This document shows positions 57,858 to 64,000 of a stretch of 64,000 bases of DNA, piece by piece. How positions within the stretch are numbered: position 1 is the stretch's first letter; each line of letters opens with the position of its first letter. The translations under genes were made by a program, and so were the position numbers. Origin of the DNA: Lachnospiraceae bacterium (GTDB lineage Bacteria > Bacillota > Clostridia > Lachnospirales > Lachnospiraceae); contig JAFXAZ010000047.1 in NCBI GenBank assembly GCA_017521985.1, positions 1 to 64,000 of the forward strand, given 5' to 3'. The notes beneath the pieces are model-generated. The model made no database searches, had not been told where the DNA came from, and saw nothing but the letters and a program-made list of their open reading frames with translations.

Positions 57858-58418
57858 ATGGAAGATAAAAAAATTGTCCAATTACTATTTGCGAGAGCAG
57901 AGAATGCAATAAGTGAACTGAGTGCAAGATTTGGTAAACAGTTACATCGTATTGCCTACAATATTTTAGGGAATCGACTGGATGCAGAAGAGTGTACCAA
58001 TGATACTTATCTGGCACTCTGGAATGCGATTCCACCTGTATCACCGGATCCTTTAGCACCGTATGTATATCGTACCGGGAGAAATACCGCTCTTAAGAGG
58101 TTACATAGAGATACGGCGAAAAAAAGAGATAATCGATATGATGTTTCTTTAGAAGAATTGAATGGATGTTTGCCTGTCGGAGATTTGGAGCAGATAATTG
58201 ATGCAAGGGAATTGGGTCGATCTATAGACCGATTTTTGGATTCAAAATCAAAGGAAAGCCGTTATATTTTCGTGAGGCGTTACTGGTTTGGGGACTCTGT
58301 AGGTGAAATAGCAAAAGATCTGAGAATGCAGGAAAACGCAGTTTCTGTAAGATTAAACCGAATTAGAAACAATATGAAGGAGTATCTTAAAAAGGAGGGA
58401 TACCACTATGAAGCATGA
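57858..58418 (+). CDS. ECF-like sigma-70 family factor 6
   Basis: A 186-residue sigma factor. Region 2: DAEECTNDTYLALWNAIPPVSPDPLAPYVYRTGRNTALKRLHRDTAKKR. Region 4: FVRRYWFGDSVGEIAKDLRMQENAVSVRLNRIRNNM. AAGGAGG precedes the ATG. It overlaps the serpin-fusion gene by 11 bases, which points to tight translational coupling of the two products. It is closest to sigma factor 1. Confidence 0.92.
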   Translation: MEDKKIVQLLFARAENAISELSARFGKQLHRIAYNILGNRLDAEECTNDTYLALWNAIPPVSPDPLAPYVYRTGRNTALKRLHRDTAKKRDNRYDVSLEELNGCLPVGDLEQIIDARELGRSIDRFLDSKSKESRYIFVRRYWFGDSVGEIAKDLRMQENAVSVRLNRIRNNMKEYLKKEGYHYEA

Positions 58419-59829
58419 GGAAATATTAACCGCATTAGAGGAAATCAGTGATAAGCACATTAAGGAAGCGGAGAAGCCTCCAAAAAAAAAGAAAAGAACT
58501 TTCTTAAAGATGGCAGTAGCTGCAGCATTGGTAATTGCCATCAGCACAAGTATCATGAATGCCCCTATGAGAATTACGGCATACGTTGTCGCAGCGGCAT
58601 CGGAACCGAGAATGATGGAGCGGCCTGATTTGGATGATTATAAAGAACGTGATGAATGGAAAGCAGATTATGATGTGTGGGATACAGAGAGAACTTTACG
58701 AAATGAAACAGCTGCACTGGCAACATCAAGTTTGAGTTCGTTCTTCACAAGTGGAAATAGTCAGTTCTTGCAGACAAAAGGGAACGAAAATAAGTTATGG
58801 TCGCCTGTAAATGCCTATATCGGGCTTGCTATGGCAACAGAAATTACTGAAGGAGAAACGAGACAACAGATTCTTGACCTGTTTGGTGCAGAAGATACAT
58901 ATACACTTCGTAAACAGGTAAGTGCTGTATGGGAAAGTGTATATCAGGACAATTCCAATGAAATTTGTGTTCTGGCAAACTCATTGTGGCTGGAAAAAGG
59001 TCTGCAGTATAACCAGGAGGCAATGGATGCGATTGCCTACCACTATTATGCATCCGTATATCAGGGGGATTTGGGCAGTAAAAAAACAAATCAGGATATT
59101 GCAGCATGGATCAATAATAATACCGGTAAGTTTCTGAAAGACAGCGCTGAAAGTATCGAACTTTCTCCGGAAACGATTATGGCCTTATATTCCACGTTGT
59201 ATTTCCAGGCAAAATGGACCGATGAATTTTCGGAAAGTAAAAATACAGAAGGTGTGTTTCATATGCCGGATGGGGATACACAGGCTGTTTATATGAATAA
59301 GAAACTGAAACAGATGAACTATTATTGGGGCGAAAATTTTAGCGCAGTAATGCTGGGGCTTAAAAATGGAAGTGGTATGTGGTTTATCCTGCCGGATGAA
59401 GGGATGACAATAAACGATGTATTAAGCGACGGAAGTTATATGGATATGCTTTTATCTGATGAGTGGGAAGGCTGCAAATATATGAAAGTAAATCTTTCTG
59501 TTCCGAAGTTTGATGTGTCCTCTACCATGGATTTAAGCAAGGGCCTAAAAAATATGGGCATACAGAATGCGTTTTCAGAGGAAAATGCTGAATTTACACA
59601 GCTTACTTCGGATTCTCCTATTTACCTAACAGCAGCCAATCAATCTGTCCGTGTAGAGATTGATGAAGAAGGGGTAAAGGCTGCTGCATATATTGAAATT
59701 CCTGGTGCGGGAAGTGCAGCACCACCGGAGGAAGTAATCGATTTTGTATTGGACAGACCATTTTTGTTTGTGATTACAAAAGATAAGCTCCCTTTATTTG
59801 CAGGGTGTGTAAATAATCCGGAAAATTAA
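58408..59829 (+). CDS. Anti-sigma-like membrane anchor fused to a serpin
   Basis: A 473-residue protein. Residues 1-30 are the cytoplasmic tail shared with other sigma partners (EILTALEEISDKHIKEAEK, then P-P-K-K-K-K-R). One membrane segment is at about 33-49. After a linker rich in Asp/Glu/Trp (65-100), residues about 105-470 are a complete serpin: KLWSPVNAYIGLAMATEITEG (helix B region), NSLWLEKGL, LYSTLYFQAKWTDEF, and near the end the hinge E420-E-G-V-K-A-A-A and D-R-P-F-L-F-V-I. The hinge fits the inhibitory consensus (E-E-G then Ala run). The region after it, P-G-A-G-S-A-A-P-P, holds small residues, suggesting elastase- or subtilisin-like target proteases. The serpin should face outward. 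Confidence 0.87.
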   Translation: MKHEEILTALEEISDKHIKEAEKPPKKKKRTFLKMAVAAALVIAISTSIMNAPMRITAYVVAAASEPRMMERPDLDDYKERDEWKADYDVWDTERTLRNETAALATSSLSSFFTSGNSQFLQTKGNENKLWSPVNAYIGLAMATEITEGETRQQILDLFGAEDTYTLRKQVSAVWESVYQDNSNEICVLANSLWLEKGLQYNQEAMDAIAYHYYASVYQGDLGSKKTNQDIAAWINNNTGKFLKDSAESIELSPETIMALYSTLYFQAKWTDEFSESKNTEGVFHMPDGDTQAVYMNKKLKQMNYYWGENFSAVMLGLKNGSGMWFILPDEGMTINDVLSDGSYMDMLLSDEWEGCKYMKVNLSVPKFDVSSTMDLSKGLKNMGIQNAFSEENAEFTQLTSDSPIYLTAANQSVRVEIDEEGVKAAAYIEIPGAGSAAPPEEVIDFVLDRPFLFVITKDKLPLFAGCVNNPEN

Positions 59830-59871
59830 AATAATAAATATATAATTTCATCAATATATCATTTCTTTTTG

Positions 59872-59890
59872 CGACTTTATAAGTGAAAGG
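59872..59890 (+). promoter_or_regulatory. Candidate ECF -10 region of sigma operon 7
   Basis: CGAC (59872-59875) followed by TTTATAAGTGAAAGG matches the downstream half of the shared ECF promoter pattern. A TGTAAC-like -35 is not evident at the right distance. Confidence 0.4.
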
Positions 59891-59942
59891 GCTCTTCAAA
59901 TAATAAATCCGGCAAAAAACGGATTGGAAAGGAGGAGAGAGC

Positions 59943-60497
59943 GTGGACGATAAGCAGATCATAGAATTATACTTTGAGCGTAACGAACAGGCGATTTACG
60001 AAACAGACGCTAAGTACGGAGCATTCTGTCACCGTATTGCCATGAATATTCTAGGCATTCGTGAAGATGCAGAGGAATGTGTCAACGATACATATTATTC
60101 CGTATGGAAGCAGATACCGCCTACCGTGCCGGAAGTATTCAAGGTGTATCTTGGGCGTATTACAAGGAATCTATCTATCAGCCGTTTTCGTGCAATGCGG
60201 GCAAAGAAGAGATATAGCAGTATGGAAATCATGCTGTCTGAGCTGAACGACTGCGTTCCTTCCCTAAGTAATGTAGAGCAGACAGTAGAAGCAATGGAGC
60301 TTTCAGAGCACATCAGCCAGTGGTTGGATTCACTTCCGGAGGAAGAATGTGCATTATTTGTCCGCAGATACTGGTTCGGCGATGAAGTGCAGGAGCTTGC
60401 AAAGAAGTGCGGGATTACTGCAGCACAGATGGCCCAACGAATGTTGCGGTTACGAAAAAGCTTAAAGGCTTCACTGGAACAGAAAGGAGTCGCATAA
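59943..60497 (+). CDS. ECF-like sigma-70 family factor 7
   Basis: A 184-residue sigma factor with a GTG start (AAGGAGG upstream). Region 2: DAEECVNDTYYSVWKQIPPTVPEVFKVYLGRITRNLSISRFR. Region 4: FVRRYWFGDEVQELAKKCGITAAQMAQRMLRLRKSL. Its stop shares a base with the next start (TAATG). It is closest to sigma factors 2 and 3. Confidence 0.92.
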   Translation: MDDKQIIELYFERNEQAIYETDAKYGAFCHRIAMNILGIREDAEECVNDTYYSVWKQIPPTVPEVFKVYLGRITRNLSISRFRAMRAKKRYSSMEIMLSELNDCVPSLSNVEQTVEAMELSEHISQWLDSLPEEECALFVRRYWFGDEVQELAKKCGITAAQMAQRMLRLRKSLKASLEQKGVA

Positions 60498-61261
60498 TGA
60501 ATAACGAAAATATTTTTGATGGAATTACCGGTATCCGGGAGGATATCGTAGAGAAAGCAGAGAATTATCAATTTCAGAAGAAAGCGGATAAAAAGATTCG
60601 CAAAAGAGCATGGATGAAGTGGAGCACAATGGCAGCTTGTGCCTGTGTGTTCGTAGCTGCAGGGATTATGATTCCGATTATCTACAACAATAATATGCAT
60701 CATAAATCAGATTCCAGCGTGAGTGAGGAAGGTATACATAGTGGTTTGCAAACGGTTGAGAATCCCGTGTATGAGGTGATTGATTACAAGGTCCCGGAGG
60801 AATATGAGTTCACAACCCTTTACGTTGCCACAACCGGTGAAACGGCAAGCTATGACCAGCATATGGTCAGTAAATATGACAGCCGGTTTCAGGGAAAGGG
60901 TATCCGAGTTTTTTCGTTCGTGGAAGGAGCAGAAAATCCGGACATTAATGTGTGGTACTTGTTGTCCGATGGAGAACATATTTCGCAGATCTATTTTGCT
61001 GTGAAGTCTCCTAAAGAAGAAGGAAAGTATGTGACAGGATGGACGGAAGCCGGAGAAGCTGGACGTGCATTGGAATTCTTATCCGGTTTAACCTCAGAAG
61101 AGGAACCTATGTATCTTGCTCAGGATAATGAAATTTTATATGCTATCATAGGAGAGAACGCTTACTATCTGCCAGTTTCTATTTTTGAACCGGAGGTTTC
61201 TAAGTTGCCGGAGTTGAATCTGGAAGGGATAGATGTTCATGTCATTGAAGTGACAAAGTAA
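60497..61261 (+). CDS. Membrane anti-sigma-like protein 7
   Basis: A 254-residue single-pass protein. Tail NIFDGITGIREDIVEKAENY, basic stretch (KKADKKIRKRA), W-M-K-W, membrane segment STMAACACVFVAAGIMIPII, and an outer domain of about 180 residues (VYEVIDYKVPEEYEFTTLYVATTGETASYDQHMVSK ..). The start shares a base with the sigma stop; 30 upstream codons of open frame lie inside the sigma gene. Expected partner of sigma factor 7. Confidence 0.7.
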   Translation: MNNENIFDGITGIREDIVEKAENYQFQKKADKKIRKRAWMKWSTMAACACVFVAAGIMIPIIYNNNMHHKSDSSVSEEGIHSGLQTVENPVYEVIDYKVPEEYEFTTLYVATTGETASYDQHMVSKYDSRFQGKGIRVFSFVEGAENPDINVWYLLSDGEHISQIYFAVKSPKEEGKYVTGWTEAGEAGRALEFLSGLTSEEEPMYLAQDNEILYAIIGENAYYLPVSIFEPEVSKLPELNLEGIDVHVIEVTK

Positions 61262-61291
61262 GGAAGCTATAGGAACGGAGGGTTGAGGTTT

Positions 61292-61849
61292 ATGAAGAAA
61301 AAAATCGTTATATGTGTTGCCATTGTAGTGGCGTTGGTATTATTCATCCCTATCCCCATGCGGTTAAAGGATGGCGGTTCTGTAGTGTATCAGGCGGTAC
61401 TCTATTCGGTGAAAGACGTTCATAGCCTGAATCCGGATATGGAGTCGGGTGCCCATTATAAGGAAGGTATCGTTATCAAGGTACTGGGAGTTAAGATCTT
61501 TGATAATGTGCATGATGCAACTTCTGGTGATGATTTGGAACTCGACGAAGAAATAGAAAATATTACCGTGGAATACCATGGAGGCGGACAAATCAAGAAA
61601 TGGAGTGTCTCTAAAGAACTCATTGATGACATGACAGAATGGGTTTCTGATTTGGATTATAAAAAGGTTGAGTTTAAAGATGGTGAGTCTCCGGCAGATG
61701 GAGAAGGCCAGGCAGTATATTCCTTAGAATTTTCAGATGGTACAAAGTTTGCTTATTATGACTGTGGACCGAAGCATTATATCAAAATGGCGGACACCTG
61801 GTATCAGGTAAAGAATCCGAAGTTGCCGCCGGCAGGGAAGCCGGTATAG
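61292..61849 (+). CDS. Membrane-anchored exported protein of sigma operon 7
   Basis: A 185-residue protein with an N-terminal membrane segment (IVICVAIVVALVLFIPI) and an outer domain (RLKDGGSVVYQAVLYSVKDVHSLNPDMESGAHYKEGIVIKVLG). The K-D-G-G-S/T-V-x-Y-x-A-x-L-Y pattern recurs in exported Clostridia proteins of unknown function. GGAGGG precedes ATG 61292. It is the third gene of the operon. Confidence 0.65.
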   Translation: MKKKIVICVAIVVALVLFIPIPMRLKDGGSVVYQAVLYSVKDVHSLNPDMESGAHYKEGIVIKVLGVKIFDNVHDATSGDDLELDEEIENITVEYHGGGQIKKWSVSKELIDDMTEWVSDLDYKKVEFKDGESPADGEGQAVYSLEFSDGTKFAYYDCGPKHYIKMADTWYQVKNPKLPPAGKPV

Positions 61850-61865
61850 AAGGGAGTGCCTGTAA

Positions 61866-63041
61866 ATGAAAGAGTACATAGCAAATCTTTCCCCTATAAC
61901 TTCCAAAAGGAAGAAAAGCAAGGCAAATAGAATAGTGATTTCCATACTTGCAGTATTGGTGCTCTGGCTGTGCGTAGGCATAACAGATTTTGCTCTGGTG
62001 CATAATTACCGGAAACCTCTGTTTTGCGTAGGTGTAGACTTGGCAGATGATGGCGGTTCCGGGAAGTATGTCGGCTTGTGTTATTCCTTCGATATTGAAG
62101 GAAACTTTATGCCGGAAGCGAAAAATCCGGGAGTTACTTCTTATAGAGGGTACATTTTTGGTAAGGAAGTAAGCCGGGGATTTTGGGAGAAGATGGATGT
62201 TGATAAAACTTTAAACAGCATTGCATTCAGCGAACTGGCTCCCGGACAGGAAGAAATTTATTTTTCTGAATATCAGATATTGGGTGATGATGCCTGGTTT
62301 GATTATACGATTACATACGAGAGAGCAGCCATGAAAGTAGTAATTGGCCTGCGTGGGGAAGATGGTACGGAGTATATGGAAGAAATTACCGGTGGCGAAG
62401 GAAGTGGGAAAATAGGAGGTATTCCGGCAGGCAGTTATGAAGTGTTTGTGCGCAACAGTGAAAGTAATAATGAGCACAAGGATACCACAACAGAAACCTT
62501 AAATATAACCGGAGCGATGAACTTTGTGGCGGGACAGAGACTGCAGGAAGGTATAAGTTATTCAGGACATATCGTTCCTTTTAAAATCAAAGAACCGCCG
62601 GAACTGGTTGTTAGATGTGGCGAGGCGCAGGTTACTGCTTTGAAAGGAACTTTTTCCTGGAGGTATAATAATCGGGATGGAACAGTTACCGGGATAGAAG
62701 CGGACGGTATACATCCTTTGGACTGCCATGAGCTTATGCCGGATATGCATTTGGATTCTTCAATAGATGCGTTGAAATCACATTTGCAATTTGCTATAGA
62801 GCCGGATGAGATAGAGGTTCGGTATTGGAGTACGGACTGTTGGAATAAGCCTTCAGAAAAAAGTCATGAGCTGGAAGTGCAGGTTATAGAGGTGGATTTT
62901 GTAGATGGAAGTTATTCAACAGATCATATAGTGAAATTATTGGACGGAAACTACATATACGAGGTGATTGCGAGATGGAACCGTTCAGAAGAGTATGGGG
63001 GAACTGCTTATTATAGCTTTTATACGGTAATGGGAGATTAA
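61866..63041 (+). CDS. Large membrane-anchored exported protein of sigma operon 7
   Basis: A 391-residue protein: short basic N-terminus, membrane segment at about 22-43 (IVISILAVLVLWLCVGITDFAL), then an outer domain of about 345 residues in two parts, the second starting near GHIVPFKIKEPPELVVRCGEAQV. It starts 16 bases after the previous stop. I do not recognise the family. An effector or co-receptor of the sigma 7 system is a positional inference. Confidence 0.65.
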   Translation: MKEYIANLSPITSKRKKSKANRIVISILAVLVLWLCVGITDFALVHNYRKPLFCVGVDLADDGGSGKYVGLCYSFDIEGNFMPEAKNPGVTSYRGYIFGKEVSRGFWEKMDVDKTLNSIAFSELAPGQEEIYFSEYQILGDDAWFDYTITYERAAMKVVIGLRGEDGTEYMEEITGGEGSGKIGGIPAGSYEVFVRNSESNNEHKDTTTETLNITGAMNFVAGQRLQEGISYSGHIVPFKIKEPPELVVRCGEAQVTALKGTFSWRYNNRDGTVTGIEADGIHPLDCHELMPDMHLDSSIDALKSHLQFAIEPDEIEVRYWSTDCWNKPSEKSHELEVQVIEVDFVDGSYSTDHIVKLLDGNYIYEVIARWNRSEEYGGTAYYSFYTVMGD

Positions 63042-63055
63042 GAGCTTGTTACGGC

Positions 63056-63175
63056 AAGGATAGCATTTGGAGCCATGAAAGATTTTTCAATGCTTTTGTT
63101 ACAAGTGCATTGATTACTTTTGCCGTGCTTGTAGAGAATGTGATTTTGGCGATTTTTGATATTGTAAGAAAGTAG
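63056..63175 (+). pseudogene. C-terminal remnant of a membrane protein
   Basis: The frame 63056-63175 reads DSIWSHERFFNAFVTSALITF, then AVLVENVILAIFDIVRK and a stop: one membrane segment and a basic tail, with no start codon or ribosome site. It looks like the end of a multi-pass protein whose front has been lost. Confidence 0.45.
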
Positions 63176-63183
63176 TAAATTGT

Positions 63184-63477
63184 ATGAAAAAACGAAATGT
63201 GATTAGTATTTTATTATATCTGATGGGAAGTATTCTGTTTATTATTTCCAATCTCTCAGTAACCAGCCATAGCCTGATAGATTTGGAATACTATCAGCGA
63301 ATAATCCTTTGTAGTATTGCCGTTGGTTCTATTGCTATAGCTCCGTTTGTATATAAATCAAAAAATGTTATCGGAACAATTATTAAGTTTGTTGTCACAG
63401 TTGTATTGATTTACTTCATTTTTTCTTTTAAGGGATTTGAGGACAATCGAATTGCCAATACATTGAGTTTACTTTGA
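63184..63477 (+). CDS. Small multi-pass membrane protein
   Basis: A 97-residue protein with three membrane segments (NVISILLYLMGSILFIISNL, IILCSIAVGSIAIAPFVY, GTIIKFVVTVVLIYFIFSF). The ribosome site is weak. Family not recognised. Confidence 0.55.
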   Translation: MKKRNVISILLYLMGSILFIISNLSVTSHSLIDLEYYQRIILCSIAVGSIAIAPFVYKSKNVIGTIIKFVVTVVLIYFIFSFKGFEDNRIANTLSLL

Positions 63478-63490
63478 GGGAACAAAGAAA

Positions 63491-63839
63491 ATGAAAGAAT
63501 TTGATTTATTTGGTTTCCAAGTTGAAATTAACGAAGCTGTAACAAAGGAATGGTACGGTAATGCCAAGGAATGGGGCTGTGACTGTGGAGATTGCAGGTA
63601 TTTTGTTGCCCTGGCAGAAAAGAGAGAATTGCCTTTAGTTGTACTGGAGGTATTAGATCAGTTTGGGATTGCTCCTGAGAAAGCTACCTATGTCTGCGAA
63701 ATGCTTACAGAAGATTATTGCAAAGGCAGTTGACAAAGACAAAGCCAGTGACGTTTATATTGTGGCAAAAGACTTTTCCTGGACTTATGTGCGTACCCAT
63801 GAAGAGGGCTGGTGCGGACCATATTTTTGCAGGTTATAA
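63491..63839 (+). pseudogene. Frameshifted gene for a small Cys-rich protein
   Basis: The first frame gives 80 residues (FDLFGFQVEINEAVTKEWYGNAKEWGCDCGDCRYFVALA ..) with a C-D-C-G-D-C cluster and ends at a TGA (63731-63733). The next frame, from 63732, continues with DKDKASDVYIVAKDFSWTYV and RTHEEGWCGPYFCRL to 63839. Related N-terminal domains normally continue into a longer protein, so I read this as a gene broken by deletion or frameshift, possibly joining two genes. Confidence 0.5.
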
Positions 63840-63917
63840 ATTGGAGGTACTGTATTGGTCATGATTAAGTTTTTTTGAGAAGAGATAGAAGAAACTGACA
63901 ATAAGGAGGTTATCAGC

Positions 63918-64000
63918 ATGATAGCAATGCCTTCTATGTTCAACAATAGAGAACATAAAACCATGTTTTTGGGGATTTCGATGCCGATTCAACTTGTGAT
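63918..64000 (+). CDS. Start of an unidentified gene (partial)
   Basis: ATG at 63918 with AAGGAGG upstream opens MIAMPSMFNNREHKTMFLGI and runs off the window after 27 codons. It resembles the start of a multi-pass membrane protein but cannot be named. Confidence 0.5.
   Translation, partial: MIAMPSMFNNREHKTMFLGISMPIQLV

Noticed and set aside
1-64000. CRISPR array, tRNA, rRNA, phage or integrative element
   Set aside because: No regularly spaced repeats, no cloverleaf or rRNA-like sequence, and no integrase, portal, relaxase or transposase genes were found.

Overview
This 64 kb window comes from an AT-rich Firmicute. The gene families (paired BlaI/M56 peptidases, ECF sigma factors with membrane anti-sigma-like partners, PadR-DUF2812 pairs, DUF2975-XRE pairs, DUF4177, YhfC), the strong GGAGG ribosome sites and the compact gene-on-gene overlaps (ATGA, GTGA) point to class Clostridia, most likely a gut Lachnospiraceae. 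I see no rRNA, tRNA, transposase, integrase, phage gene or CRISPR array. Nearly everything is on the + strand; the exceptions are two PadR-DUF2812 pairs and one XRE gene.

Layout. 1-10 kb: accessory single genes (GNAT, TetR with a CatA-like acetyltransferase, CDP-alcohol phosphatidyltransferase, XRE/zinc-ribbon protein, serine hydrolase, MFS transporter, LprI-like lipoprotein, TetR with an ABC-2 exporter) with several gene remnants. 10-28 kb: four BlaI/M56 sensor pairs and two ECF sigma operons. 28-39 kb: a segment flanked by two near-identical PadR-DUF2812 pairs in direct orientation, enclosing an ABC exporter, a VanY-like carboxypeptidase, a third PadR-DUF2812 pair and a membrane-linked XRE regulator. 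39-51 kb: membrane-anchored XRE regulators, three ECF operons (one sigma gene broken by an in-frame TGA) and small membrane proteins including a YhfC-type intramembrane protease and an AIM24-like protein. 51-64 kb: a second copy of the DUF2975-XRE cassette, two more BlaI/M56 pairs, two more ECF operons, one of them with a serpin fused to the anti-sigma-like membrane anchor, and broken genes at the right edge.

How the parts fit. The window is a dense array of envelope-sensing switches: six BlaI/M56 pairs, seven ECF sigma operons plus one remnant, three PadR pairs, nine XRE proteins and two TetR proteins. Within each class the cytoplasmic or membrane part is conserved and the extracytoplasmic part differs. 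All six BlaI promoters share one geometry (TTGnnn, 17 bp, TAGnnT, with the -10 hexamer inside an operator dyad). Six of the seven ECF promoters share TGTnnn-N16 followed by a conserved downstream block, which suggests autoregulation. Six of the membrane partners of the sigma factors share a short N-terminal helix, a basic stretch and one membrane segment, joined to unrelated ectodomains, one of them a serpin. The most interesting proposal is that these are modular signal receptors in which the ectodomain, including a protease-bait serpin, is exchanged while the sigma-contacting tail is kept. This is inference from sequence patterns; no database search was possible.
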